A stretch of 20,920 nucleotides of DNA from Acidobacteria bacterium CG_4_9_14_3_um_filter_49_7 (GCA_002789615.1 PFTO01000206.1:1-20920); one strand, 5' to 3'. Counted from the first letter of the stretch, positions 1 to 8,393 are shown. Translations and numbers: made by a program. Notes: generated by a model not told the origin, from the letters alone.

Positions 1-612
1 AAAGCGGGTCTGGTATCGTCTGTTCTTGAAAATGGATGGATGGATGACCGGGAAATTCTCGACACACTGTTGCCTCGGCTGGGTCTGAAGGGACAGCAAA
101 TTGTCCTGGACAGTTGCCTGACGGTTCGTTTACTTGACTCGAAGCTGTCGGCAGTTCTCGCTGCACGAAAAGCGCCGTTGAAGTTTGCCGCGAGATTGAG
201 CCGCGAACCCCTTGATGAACAGTCAGTGCTGACAGAATTTTTTTCCATCCACCGCCTGAGTCTGTCCCGGATGGTCCAGGCATATGATCTCCTTGTGCCT
301 GTCAGGAAGACAGGAAATGAAAGCTTCTCCACAATAATTCGGAACCTGGACGAAGAAAATGAAGATGTACTGGAGCAGCTGCGGCAGAAACGTTTTCGCC
401 GGGCGTTTGAATATAAAAAACAGTTGGGTTCACTGCTGGGACGCTATCGGGGGAAATTATCGTTTCCAGAAGACATGGAAGGGGAGGCATTCCGCTTTTC
501 CTGTCTGTTGAAATACCCGGAAGATGCCCGTAAGTATGCTGCTATGTTACGGGAAATCTCTGAAAATGATGAAATATTTTATTTTCTATCGGAGCATTTT
601 GGCAATGATTGA
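1..612 (+). CDS. 3' part of a helical protein, possibly ParB-like
   Basis: The frame is open to the left edge, so the gene probably begins outside the window; an internal ATG at 40 is the first Met inside it. About 203 residues are visible, almost all predicted helical, with no signal peptide or membrane segment. A stretch of the type LPRLGLKG...VLDSCLTVRLLDSKL...LKFAARLSREPLDEQSVL...HRLSLSRMVQAYDLL resembles the helical DNA-binding half of ParB/KorB-type proteins, but the ParB N-terminal box would lie upstream and cannot be checked, so this is inference by pattern only. It overlaps the next gene by 8 bases (its TGA lies at 610-612, the next ATG at 605), which suggests translational coupling with the SPL homologue. 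Safest label: hypothetical protein, 5' end missing. Confidence 0.6.
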   Translation, partial: KAGLVSSVLENGWMDDREILDTLLPRLGLKGQQIVLDSCLTVRLLDSKLSAVLAARKAPLKFAARLSREPLDEQSVLTEFFSIHRLSLSRMVQAYDLLVPVRKTGNESFSTIIRNLDEENEDVLEQLRQKRFRRAFEYKKQLGSLLGRYRGKLSFPEDMEGEAFRFSCLLKYPEDARKYAAMLREISENDEIFYFLSEHFGND

Positions 613-1687
613 ACGGATTTTTGTAACAGAGGCTGCGGTTCAATATGCCTACGTGAAAAAAATCTGTGATCGCGCGGAACTGGAGCCGGAACTTATCCGG
701 GACGATGCCGCATATCGGAACGACATAGAACGTTTTCTCACGGACCCTGTCGGACAGGGGAAGCGGCACCTTCTGCTGGATGTGTTCAGGGGGGAGTTTT
801 TTCGGAAATGCCCGGGTACGAGGGGGAAGGTTTGCTGCAATTACTATGTGATTGATCAGACTTCCAATTGCCCCTTTGACTGTTCCTATTGTTTTCTCCA
901 AAGCTATTTGAACCTGCGGGCCATTCGATTTGCAGTGAATGTTGAAGACTTATTTCGGGAACTGGAGGCAGTGTTCAGAAGGCGCCGATTCATACGCGTG
1001 GGAACTGGAGAACTTGCGGATTCTCTGGCATTGGAGCCGCTGACGGGATTTGGCGGAATGCTGATGAAATTTGCAGTTGAGTTTCCGGGAGTTGTGCTTG
1101 AACTAAAGACAAAGAGCTCTAACGTGGACGAGTTGCCTGACGTCAGGAAGAAGCCGGGCCGGGGAGTAATCGGTTGGACGATGGAACCTGCTCACGTTGT
1201 AAACAATGAAGAAAGGGGAACCGCAACGCTGGAGGAAAGACTGGCTGCTTCGTCCCGTGCTGCGAAGAAGGGCTATGGAATTGCCTTTCACCTGGATCCG
1301 GTAGTTTTTTTCCCGGGATTTGAAGAAGCCTACCTCAATCTTGTGGAACAGATATTTTCCCATCACGAAAAACTGGACTGGATGTCCCTTGCAGGATTTC
1401 GATATGAGCCGGCCCTGAAAAGCTATGTGGAAGAAAGATTCCCCAATTCTGAGCTTCTGGACGGAGAGTTTCTACGGTGCAGTGATGGAAAGTTCCGCTA
1501 CCTGTTTCCTGAGAGAATCCGATTCTTTCGACGACTGGTGGAAAAAGTAAAGCAACTGTCTCCGAAGACGCCTCTCTATTTTTGCATGGAAGATGCCCGA
1601 ACCTGGAAATTGGTAATGGGAGAAAAGGCGTTGACAGATCCGGTTCTAACACCGATTTTTTTGAGGGAGGGGGATGATGAAGAATAG
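605..1687 (+). CDS. Spore photoproduct lyase-like radical SAM protein
   Basis: A 360-residue radical SAM protein of the SplB family. The cluster motif CPFDCSYC (C89, C93, C96; CxxxCxxC) matches the spacing and position of spore photoproduct lyase. Other family features are the VIDQTSNCPFDCSYCFLQSYLN block, GWTMEP and the C-terminal YFCMEDARTW. The frame is open from 524, but the ATG at 605 gives the normal family N-terminus and overlaps the upstream stop, so 605 is preferred. True lyases carry a hydrogen-donor Cys about 44 residues after the cluster; here no Cys occurs between C96 and C292, and the matching segment reads TGELADSLALEP. The protein is therefore an SPL homologue of uncertain reaction, and nothing else in the window suggests sporulation. 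It is followed by fabK with a 14-base overlap. Confidence 0.85.
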   Translation: MIERIFVTEAAVQYAYVKKICDRAELEPELIRDDAAYRNDIERFLTDPVGQGKRHLLLDVFRGEFFRKCPGTRGKVCCNYYVIDQTSNCPFDCSYCFLQSYLNLRAIRFAVNVEDLFRELEAVFRRRRFIRVGTGELADSLALEPLTGFGGMLMKFAVEFPGVVLELKTKSSNVDELPDVRKKPGRGVIGWTMEPAHVVNNEERGTATLEERLAASSRAAKKGYGIAFHLDPVVFFPGFEEAYLNLVEQIFSHHEKLDWMSLAGFRYEPALKSYVEERFPNSELLDGEFLRCSDGKFRYLFPERIRFFRRLVEKVKQLSPKTPLYFCMEDARTWKLVMGEKALTDPVLTPIFLREGDDEE

Positions 1688-2648
1688 AGTGTGTGAGTTG
1701 TTTGGCGTTCGATTTCCCATTGTCCAGGGGGGCATGGTGTGGGTCTCCGGCGCAAAGCTGGCTGCGGCAGTTTCAAATGCCGGAGGTTTGGGCCTGATTG
1801 GAGCCGGTTCCATGAAACCGGAATTGTTGCGCCAGCATATCCGAAAGGCTACCAGATTGACAACGCGTCCATTCGGAGTGAACATCCCCATTTTTTCTAA
1901 GTATGCGGAGGAACAGGTAGAGCTGGCGATCGAGGAAGAAATTTCCATATTTTTCATGTCTGCCGGTTCTCCAAAGAGGTTCACACACAAATTGAAAGAA
2001 GCCGGTTGCACCGTTGTCCACGTAGCTTCCTCTCCGACGCTTGCACGGAAATGTCAGGATGCGGGTGTGGACGCGGTGGTGGTGGAAGGATTTGAAGCTG
2101 GCGGACACAATGGAAGGGAAGAACTGACAACTTTTGTGCTGGTTCCACAAGCCAGGGATCGAGTGGACATTCCCCTGATTGCAGCGGGAGGGATTGCCGA
2201 TGGACGGGGGATTGCGGCCGCCTTTGCTCTGGGCGCAGAAGGGGTTCAGATCGGAACTCGATTTGCCGCGACAGTGGAATCTTCTGCTTCAGATGCCTAT
2301 AAGCAACTGCTGGTTACTTCGGGGGATGCTGCTACACGGTTGATGCTGAAATCGTTGATACCCGTTCGGTTAGTTCAGAATTCGCTGACAGAAAAACTAC
2401 TTAAACTGGAGTCCCGCTGCGCAACGGTCATGGAGCTTGAGGCGGAATTGGGGGAAGCTGCAGCAAAGCGGGCCATTTTTGATGGCGAAGTGGATACAGG
2501 TGAAGCGGAGGCGGGTGAGGTCGTCGGGATGATTCATGATATCCCCACTGTTTTGGAATTGATGCAGCGCCTCGTTTCAGAGGCTACGGATAATTTTACG
2601 GGCATGGCTTTATCTGAAAGCCTGAAGAATGATAATGGTTTTTCTTGA
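1674..2648 (+). CDS. fabK: FabK-type enoyl-ACP reductase / nitronate monooxygenase family
   Basis: A 324-residue FMN-dependent TIM-barrel oxidoreductase. It begins with the family signature FPIVQGGMVWVSGAKLAAAVSNAGG and continues with EAGGHNG (H145, matching the active-site His of FabK), AAGGIADGRG (phosphate binding) and GAEGVQIGTRF. Length and the AGGH motif favour FabK, which reduces trans-2-enoyl-ACP with NAD(P)H in the last step of fatty-acid elongation. Nitronate monooxygenase (2-nitropropane dioxygenase) has the same fold and is the main alternative. The purine-rich GAGGGAGGGGG directly precedes two consecutive ATG codons (1674, 1677); either may start translation, and spacing from the Shine-Dalgarno slightly favours the second. 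It overlaps the upstream SPL-like gene. No other fatty-acid synthesis genes lie nearby. Confidence 0.85.
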   Translation: MMKNRVCELFGVRFPIVQGGMVWVSGAKLAAAVSNAGGLGLIGAGSMKPELLRQHIRKATRLTTRPFGVNIPIFSKYAEEQVELAIEEEISIFFMSAGSPKRFTHKLKEAGCTVVHVASSPTLARKCQDAGVDAVVVEGFEAGGHNGREELTTFVLVPQARDRVDIPLIAAGGIADGRGIAAAFALGAEGVQIGTRFAATVESSASDAYKQLLVTSGDAATRLMLKSLIPVRLVQNSLTEKLLKLESRCATVMELEAELGEAAAKRAIFDGEVDTGEAEAGEVVGMIHDIPTVLELMQRLVSEATDNFTGMALSESLKNDNGFS

Positions 2649-2674
2649 ATCATGTCACTTAACAGTAGTAGAAT
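2645..2674 (+). promoter_or_regulatory. Promoter-like sequence directly before the histidine kinase gene
   Basis: TTGAAT (2645-2650), an 18-nt spacer and TAGAAT (2669-2674) resemble a sigma-70 promoter (4/6 and 5/6 matches). The -35 overlaps the fabK stop codon. A start site 6-8 nt past the -10 falls at about 2681, only a few bases before the ATG at 2684, and no Shine-Dalgarno lies between. If real, the kinase message would be leaderless or nearly so. Inference only. Confidence 0.35.
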
Positions 2675-2683
2675 ATTGTTGAA

Positions 2684-3970
2684 ATGCTAAAGAAACATTT
2701 TTCTGCAAAGACTTTTTGCATCTCAATTCTGCTTGCTGCAATGTTTTTTCTGATGTTGCATATTTATGTGCTTAACAGGTCCCGCATGCAGTATACGAGT
2801 GTACTTTCTTCAGTGATTACCCAGATGCATGGGGGGAGTATGCCTGAGGATGTTCTGGGAATCGGTACACTGAAGGATGGGCATATAGAGGCCCAATGGG
2901 GTATCCTGCCGAAAATGGATGCGACAAATGGGGAAGACAGAATCATTGCCAATGGGGCGGGAATCCTTGCAGTCTTCAAGGGCCAGGCGATCTATTTTGC
3001 AAATGATGGTGAATTCAGCCGCATTAACAAATCATACGGATTTCAGGTTTTGATCTCTATTCTATTCTATCTTGTCGTGATGTGGTTCAGCCTGCTCTTT
3101 TATTTCTTTGTTTATCGAAGCGTGAGAAAACTGGAGGGATGGGTTAAGGGATGCACCGGGAATAAGCAGAAGAAAAAGAAAATTAGTGACCGCCATATTC
3201 CAATTCATGGATTTACCCAGATTATTTCAGGAATTGAGAAAATCTATTCAGACCTGATCAACACCGAAAAAGCAGTTGAGAAGAAGACCAAACTGGAAGC
3301 GCTCGGGGTTTTATTTGCGAAGGTTCTTCATGATATCAAGAACGGGTTGTCCAGTGTCAAGATTTATCAGTATCTTCTGCGGGAAGCAAAAGACGATAAC
3401 AAGCGAAAAGAACTGATACGGAAAATAGACAATGGCATGAGTGATGTTACTCTGATGATCCAGGATCTGTTGGATTTCGTCCGGGGAAGCAAATCTACAC
3501 TGAAAGAAAATGTAAGGGTCCAGGATCTGTACAATGGCTTGAAAACAGAGTATCAGGCCAAAGCAGCAGTGGAGGGTGTTAAATTTGAAATTTCTGTGGA
3601 CGAGGGGATCTCTCAAAAGAGTATCCATGTGGAATTGGTAAGGATTATCACTGCAGTGAAGCATTTGATTCAAAACGCTTTTGAAGAGGTGAAGTGCGCA
3701 GACATTCCAAACCCTGAAGTAAGGATCTCTCTTAAATCAGTGAAGGAAAACCTTGTGCTGGAAATTGCGGATAATGGACGGGGAATCCCTGATGATCTTG
3801 TGGATGAAATTTTCATTCCCTTTGTCAGCAAGGGAAAGGAGACCGGAAATGGGATTGGCGCGGCAGTTTCAAAAGAATATATTGAAGCTCAGAATGGACA
3901 CGTCGATTTTCAGACTTCTCCGGATGGGACGATTTTTCGCGTTACAATTCCTTTCACAATTTCTCAGTAG
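2684..3970 (+). CDS. Two-TM membrane sensor histidine kinase
   Basis: A 428-residue sensor kinase. TM1 is about residues 10-30, an unrecognised extracytoplasmic segment of about 90 residues follows, and TM2 is about 120-144. A Lys-rich stretch (KQKKKKK) and a coiled linker lead to a HisKA-type dimerisation helix with H216 in VLHDIKNGLSS, which autophosphorylates. The HATPase_c domain has an N-box (QNAFEEV, N331), a G1 box (DNGRG, 363-367), an F-box (FIPFVSKGK) and a G2 box (GNGIGAAVSKEY). All kinase motifs look intact. No response regulator is directly adjacent; the nearest receivers are in the genes at 5986 and 7248, beyond nnr and tsaE. There is no Shine-Dalgarno before the ATG. Signal and partner are unknown. 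Confidence 0.9.
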   Translation: MLKKHFSAKTFCISILLAAMFFLMLHIYVLNRSRMQYTSVLSSVITQMHGGSMPEDVLGIGTLKDGHIEAQWGILPKMDATNGEDRIIANGAGILAVFKGQAIYFANDGEFSRINKSYGFQVLISILFYLVVMWFSLLFYFFVYRSVRKLEGWVKGCTGNKQKKKKISDRHIPIHGFTQIISGIEKIYSDLINTEKAVEKKTKLEALGVLFAKVLHDIKNGLSSVKIYQYLLREAKDDNKRKELIRKIDNGMSDVTLMIQDLLDFVRGSKSTLKENVRVQDLYNGLKTEYQAKAAVEGVKFEISVDEGISQKSIHVELVRIITAVKHLIQNAFEEVKCADIPNPEVRISLKSVKENLVLEIADNGRGIPDDLVDEIFIPFVSKGKETGNGIGAAVSKEYIEAQNGHVDFQTSPDGTIFRVTIPFTISQ

Positions 3971-4032
3971 AAAAAAACCGTTTCGTTTGCTTTTGCAGAC
4001 AAACCTTGAAGACTCCCGAATTGGAGGGCGTA

Positions 4033-5574
4033 ATGGATGCTGTATTCACGTCAGAACAGATGAGAGAGGCGGACTCAAAAAGTATCGAACGCTTAAATGG
4101 CAACGGACTGTTATTGATGGAACATGCCAGCGCTGCCTGCGTTCGGCAACTGTTTGAGCGTTTTGGTCCGGCCTTGCGGAAAATGCAGGTCGTCGTTCTG
4201 GCAGGACTTGGAAACAATGGTGGCGATGGTATGGCAATTGCCCGCCAGCTCGCTTCCAGGACAGTGCCAGTGTCCGTGATTGTATTGGGTGATATGGACA
4301 AGATGTCAAATGACGCTTCCTACCAGCGTGACCTTCTGAAAAACTACAAAATACGACTTGTGAATGAGACCGGCAGGCTCTCATCGGAATCGGAGGCAGA
4401 AATCCTTGGAGCAGATCTGGTTGTGGATGCGATGCTGGGTACAGGGATGAACAGTTCCCCGAGGGGAATTTTTAAAGACGCAATTTGTATTTTGAATGAA
4501 GGCGGAGGATTTGTCTTTTCCGTGGATGTCCCATCTGGTTTAGACAGTGATATCTGCGTACCGCCGGGAGAGGCTGTGCGGGCGGATTTGACAGTTACCT
4601 TTGGAAAGTTGAAACGTTGTCATGTACTTTCGCCGTCCTGCCTGAACTGTGGAGAAATTGTCCTGGATGATATCAGCATCCCGGAAGATGTTTTTGAATC
4701 AGTTGGGGCGGAGTTTTTTCTACTGGATGAAAGAGACGTTGCTTCCCGTTTGCCGGATTTACCACCGGACGGGCACAAAGGCAAGTTCGGTCACGTGCTG
4801 CTTGCTGGCGGGGCCGCGGGTAGGCTGGGTGCTTGCGTTATGGCGGGTAGAGCGGCCCTTCGAAGCGGGGCGGGGCTTGCAACCATTCATATCCACCGTG
4901 AAAATTATCAAATTGTGGGGTCGATGGCGCCTGAACTGATGTTTTCCCTTACGGATGAACCCTACTCTAAAGCTATTCTTTCTGAAGTGATGGAAGGTAA
5001 GGACGTGTTGCTGGCCGGCCCGGGCTTCGGGACTTCAAAATATGCCCATGGGGCAATGAAAACACTACTTTCGGTTTCCCGAATATCCTCAGTGTTGGAC
5101 GCGGACGTTTTTAGAATGTTCAAGCTGGACGAACTTGCCGGTATGCTGGATGGTCGTCCGGCAGTCTTGACACCGCACCCGGGGGAGATGGCGGCGTTGC
5201 ATGGAACAACTGTCTCTGAGGTTCAGCGGGACAGAGTTGAGTTTGCGCTTCAGACCGCAATTCGGGCAGAGGCAGTAACTGTACTGAAGGGGCATCGAAC
5301 GGTGATTGGAACGCCGGACGGGAAAGCGTATGTAAATCCCACAGGCAATGCCGGGCTGGCGACGGCGGGAAGCGGAGATGTGTTGTCCGGCATTATTGCT
5401 TCGTTCCTGGGTCAGGGAATGTCTCCGATCAATGCAGCAATCTGTGCTGTGTATACGCACGGTCTGGCGGGGGAACTTGCCGGAAAGGCACTGACCATGC
5501 GAGGTGTAACTGCGTCGTCAATTCTGGATGCGATACCGGCAGCTCTGGGGAAAATTCTGGAAAAGGTCAAATGA
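4033..5574 (+). CDS. nnr: Bifunctional NAD(P)H-hydrate epimerase / dehydratase
   Basis: Repairs hydrated NADH and NADPH (NAD(P)HX). The N-terminal YjeF_N (NnrE) domain epimerises R- and S-forms and the C-terminal NnrD domain dehydrates the S-form using ADP. Visible motifs: GLGNNGGDG at 58-66 (NnrE), then in NnrD HKGKFGHVLLAGG from 248, PHPGEM at 381-386, and GNAGLATAGSGDVLSG from 438 with the catalytic Asp at 449. The 513-residue length is normal for the fused enzyme. An in-frame TTG at 4006 would add nine residues, but GGAGGG at 4023-4028 sits four bases before the ATG at 4033, which is chosen. The stop overlaps the tsaE start (ATGA). The nnr-tsaE order is a widely conserved pairing. Confidence 0.95.
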   Translation: MDAVFTSEQMREADSKSIERLNGNGLLLMEHASAACVRQLFERFGPALRKMQVVVLAGLGNNGGDGMAIARQLASRTVPVSVIVLGDMDKMSNDASYQRDLLKNYKIRLVNETGRLSSESEAEILGADLVVDAMLGTGMNSSPRGIFKDAICILNEGGGFVFSVDVPSGLDSDICVPPGEAVRADLTVTFGKLKRCHVLSPSCLNCGEIVLDDISIPEDVFESVGAEFFLLDERDVASRLPDLPPDGHKGKFGHVLLAGGAAGRLGACVMAGRAALRSGAGLATIHIHRENYQIVGSMAPELMFSLTDEPYSKAILSEVMEGKDVLLAGPGFGTSKYAHGAMKTLLSVSRISSVLDADVFRMFKLDELAGMLDGRPAVLTPHPGEMAALHGTTVSEVQRDRVEFALQTAIRAEAVTVLKGHRTVIGTPDGKAYVNPTGNAGLATAGSGDVLSGIIASFLGQGMSPINAAICAVYTHGLAGELAGKALTMRGVTASSILDAIPAALGKILEKVK

Positions 5575-6011
5575 TTATTGAAACAGGGAATGCCGCCGAA
5601 ACAGAATCGTTTGCCTGTCAGGTGAGTAAAGGACTTTCTCCGGGAGATGTTCTAATCTTGACAGGAGACCTCGGTGCCGGGAAAACGACCTTTACACGGG
5701 GCCTTGCCATGTCCATGGGCATGGATCCAAACCTTGTTTCAAGTCCAACTTTTACGCTGATGAACATTTATCCCGGAACACCTGCATTGGTGCATGTGGA
5801 TTTTTATCGGATTCCGGATGGCGGGGATATTTTTTTTGAGGAACTGGATGATGCATTGAACGGGAATGCCATTGTTGTAATAGAATGGGGAGATCGCTTT
5901 CTGGACCAGTTAAGGGATATGGTCCAGGGGAAGCTCTTTATTGGACGATTCACAGTTCTGGGCGAAGAACTACGGGAGATTATGATTGAAGAAGATTCTT
6001 ATTATGGATGA
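5571..6011 (+). CDS. tsaE: tRNA t6A biosynthesis ATPase TsaE
   Basis: A small P-loop ATPase (146 residues) that works with TsaB and TsaD to transfer the threonylcarbamoyl group to A37 of ANN-decoding tRNAs. Walker A is GDLGAGKTT at 32-40. SSPTFTLMNIY, VHVDFYRI and VIEWGDRF are the usual TsaE blocks. The start overlaps nnr by ATGA. A run of eight T at 5830-5837 encodes part of DIFFEELDD but the frame is intact. Its end overlaps the next gene by 26 bases. A YrdC-type gene for an earlier t6A step lies at 17816; tsaB and tsaD are not in the window. Confidence 0.93.
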   Translation: MIIETGNAAETESFACQVSKGLSPGDVLILTGDLGAGKTTFTRGLAMSMGMDPNLVSSPTFTLMNIYPGTPALVHVDFYRIPDGGDIFFEELDDALNGNAIVVIEWGDRFLDQLRDMVQGKLFIGRFTVLGEELREIMIEEDSYYG

Positions 6012-7251
6012 CTCAGAGGCAATGCGAACGCAACTGAGCGAAATGTTGCGTGAATTGATTAAGGACCCGGTGCAGATTCATGAGGCTTCAGATGGAATCT
6101 CCGGGATCAAGGCTGCGATTGAGTTGGTACCGGACTTGATTTTCATGGACATCGTATTGCCTTATCTCAGTGGATACGCCGCTTCCGTGAGACTGAAGAA
6201 TATCCCCGGACTGAAAGATACAAAAATTGTGGGTATGACTTCTGACGTTGCAATGGACTCGAGGGGAAAAGTTCTGAGCTGGTGTGACGATTTTTTACCA
6301 AAACCTATTGAGAAAAAAGGATTGGCCGAAATCCTGGATCACCACCTTCACCGAGATGTTGCATCCAGACGATCCCGGGACGGAAGCCGCGCATCTTCAC
6401 TGAAACGGGTTACAGTTGAAATTGTACACCAGTTGGAAGAGCAAGTCGGAGAATTGACACGGGTGAACCAGAAGCTGGAAAAGCAGACCGGAGTGATTCG
6501 TCATCTCTATCGGGAGACAAAAACGGCAAAAAGGAGATTAAAGCGGTTAAATCAGCTCCGGGCCGATTTTACTGATTTGTTGTCTCATGAAGTAAAAACC
6601 CCGCTTACGGCCGTGACAGGATATGCGGAATGTCTGAGAATTCAGGCGGGAGATCGTTTCACCGAAGAAGAAGCGGATATGCTGGACAAAATCATGGCTG
6701 GTTCCCAGCGTATTTCCCTGCTGATAAATGAGATCAGTCGATTGAATCAGTTGAAATTCAAACTGCGCTCCGGTCACTCCGTGCTTGTGTCCGATGTGCT
6801 GGAGAAGGTGGTGAAAGACCGGGACCCCTTCATCCGCGACAAATCACTGAAAGTGAAAATTAAGTGTGAACCTGGGCTGGTGGTATTTCTGGACGGATCC
6901 TATCTTATTGAAATGGTTGATCATGTAATTAAGAATGCCATTATTTTCAACATTCCAGGTGGAAAAGTGAATATTGCATGTAGACGAGTGAAAGAGGATG
7001 TCGAAATTGAGATCAAAGACAACGGAATAGGGATTGATCCGACATATCTCAATGATGTGTATAATCCACTAACCCAACTTGTCGATATTGAACACTATCA
7101 CAGCCACCCTCTCCGAGGCCTTGGTATGGGATTGACCGTGTGCAGGGAAATGGCAAGAAATGTCGGTGGCAGCATGGTGGTGTCAAGTGACGGGTCGGGA
7201 ATGGGCGCAGTCGTCCGCATTCATGTGCCGATAGGTAAGGATCAGCTTTGA
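5986..7251 (+). CDS. Receiver-histidine kinase hybrid (REC first)
   Basis: A soluble 421-residue protein with the receiver at the N-terminus. The receiver (1-120) has acidic residues D8 and D9, phosphoacceptor D55 in LIFMDIVLP, Thr in GMTSD and Lys in FLPKPI. A coiled coil (about 138-190) leads to a HisKA helix with H201 in LLSHEVKTPLTAV, then HATPase_c with N-box VIKNAIIF, DNGIGID and GLGMGLTVCREMA. No transmembrane segment is present. Such REC-first kinases are usually intermediate relays whose kinase activity is set by phosphorylation of their own receiver. The start is a TTG at 5986: it gives the canonical KKILIMDDSE receiver start and is preceded by GGGAGA at 5974-5979. The gene overlaps tsaE by 26 bases and its stop overlaps the next TTG start. 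Confidence 0.9.
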   Translation: MKKILIMDDSEAMRTQLSEMLRELIKDPVQIHEASDGISGIKAAIELVPDLIFMDIVLPYLSGYAASVRLKNIPGLKDTKIVGMTSDVAMDSRGKVLSWCDDFLPKPIEKKGLAEILDHHLHRDVASRRSRDGSRASSLKRVTVEIVHQLEEQVGELTRVNQKLEKQTGVIRHLYRETKTAKRRLKRLNQLRADFTDLLSHEVKTPLTAVTGYAECLRIQAGDRFTEEEADMLDKIMAGSQRISLLINEISRLNQLKFKLRSGHSVLVSDVLEKVVKDRDPFIRDKSLKVKIKCEPGLVVFLDGSYLIEMVDHVIKNAIIFNIPGGKVNIACRRVKEDVEIEIKDNGIGIDPTYLNDVYNPLTQLVDIEHYHSHPLRGLGMGLTVCREMARNVGGSMVVSSDGSGMGAVVRIHVPIGKDQL

Positions 7252-8003
7252 AGTCTCTGAAGAAGGCACTGGATATTTTTATTGATGAGGCATACCTTGA
7301 CGCAGACCTTCCGGAACCTGTCGCCAATCTGGTAAAAGCGATTTCGGATGTCGACGAATTTTCGAAACTCTTCACAATAGAAGGAATAGAATCCCCGGCT
7401 GAGGGGGTCGCTTCGGCTCGATTGGGCAACCGGTTGTATCCCCATATGAAACTGGTGATTCGTAAAGAAGGAAACCGATTGTATTTTGCTGTGGATACCC
7501 ATGATGGCCCTGAGCGAATTCCGCCCAGTTTGCCCGGCTACGAACGTTTTAGAGCAGTGATGCAGGAAAATGAACAAATTCGGGAAACCGTGCAAAGGCG
7601 AATAGCAAAAGAATTGTATACCGCGGATCCGGATCGTCGAAGTCAGCCTTCCTGTGGATGTGTGCTCGTAGTGGATGATGAGTCCTTTGTTTTGGACATT
7701 ATGGACAGATTGCTTTCTTCCTTCGGCTTCGAAATGCTGTCTGCCGGGTCTGCGGATGTAGCCCTTGACCTCGTGCGCAACAATCATGTTTCATGTTGTT
7801 TTCTGGATATCATGATGCCGGGGAAAAGTGGGTATCAGTTTATTGAAGAACTTGAGGCCGAGGGGTTGAGGAAATTTCCCATTGTCTTTTTGACTGGAAT
7901 GCACCCCAAGCACATTCACGAAAATGTCGTGGACGGATTAATTCTGAAGCCCTTCACCGCATCTATGCTGAGAGGGCAATTGTCCCGTTTTGGCTTAATT
8001 TGA
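7248..8003 (+). CDS. Response regulator with unknown N-terminal domain and C-terminal receiver
   Basis: A 251-residue protein. Residues 138-251 are a receiver: VVDDES, D187 in CFLDIMMPGKSG, Thr in LTGMH and K234 in LKPF. Residues 1-130 form a domain I do not recognise, with a strand-rich core (GNRLYPHMKLVIRKEGNRLYFAVDTHD) and an Arg/Glu-rich helix (ENEQIRETVQRRIAKE). It has no DNA-binding or GGDEF/EAL features. Translation starts at TTG 7248, overlapping the TGA of the kinase gene; GGTAAGG at 7234-7240 is the Shine-Dalgarno. The overlap suggests it is made together with the REC-kinase and probably receives phosphate from it. Its 3' end overlaps the convergent PilZ gene by 9 bases. Confidence 0.85.
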   Translation: MKSLKKALDIFIDEAYLDADLPEPVANLVKAISDVDEFSKLFTIEGIESPAEGVASARLGNRLYPHMKLVIRKEGNRLYFAVDTHDGPERIPPSLPGYERFRAVMQENEQIRETVQRRIAKELYTADPDRRSQPSCGCVLVVDDESFVLDIMDRLLSSFGFEMLSAGSADVALDLVRNNHVSCCFLDIMMPGKSGYQFIEELEAEGLRKFPIVFLTGMHPKHIHENVVDGLILKPFTASMLRGQLSRFGLI

Positions 8004-8378
8004 GTCGTCCAATATGCTCTCTACGAATTTGTATACACCACATCTCTGTTCCAGACTGATATTAACAAATTGGCATCCACACACAATGTGTTTCATTCCA
8101 GGCTCGTCAATCGTATGACGGATCTGCATGACGACACTGTGCAGAAAGCGGAGCTCTTCGGGTTCAATACACCGTACCAGCAGGATTTCGTCTTCAGATG
8201 TGAAGCCTTCGAGGGCTTCCCTCTGACCGATGAAGCTGATTCCCCCTTCACTGATGCTGAGAATGTTTGTGGACATGGTGAATTTCTCGGGTCCGGGAAG
8301 TTCGAGTACTGCGGTAATACCATCTTTGACTGTGAAATACGCTCTCGGAAATTTCCTTCTCTCAACTCCCTGTACCAT
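7995..8378 (-). CDS. PilZ domain protein (c-di-GMP receptor candidate)
   Basis: A 127-residue single-domain protein. It starts with the RxxxR box (R8-KFP-R12 in ERRKFPRAYF) and has SISEGGISF at 41-49 as the second c-di-GMP motif. The canonical second box is D/NxSxxG; here the first position is Ser41, so ligand binding is likely but not certain. GGGAGGGAG immediately upstream is a strong ribosome-binding site for the ATG at 8376-8378. It lies 15 bases downstream of the MBL-fold gene, so the two are probably cotranscribed. It converges tail-to-tail with the response-regulator gene, with no terminator visible between them. Confidence 0.85.
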   Translation of the reverse strand: MVQGVERRKFPRAYFTVKDGITAVLELPGPEKFTMSTNILSISEGGISFIGQREALEGFTSEDEILLVRCIEPEELRFLHSVVMQIRHTIDEPGMKHIVCGCQFVNISLEQRCGVYKFVESILDDSN

Positions 8379-8393
8379 GCTCCCTCCCTTCCT

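Noticed and set aside
31..46. Tandem ATGG/TGGA copies near the left edge
   Set aside because: Only about 3.5 copies within an open frame; too short to argue for phase variation.
524..604. Upstream extension of the SPL-like frame to an ATG at 524
   Set aside because: The extension overlaps the previous gene by about 90 bases and adds residues not expected in the family; ATG 605 fits better.
5830..5837. Run of eight T in tsaE
   Set aside because: The frame is intact and encodes conserved residues; no evidence of slippage or programmed frameshifting.
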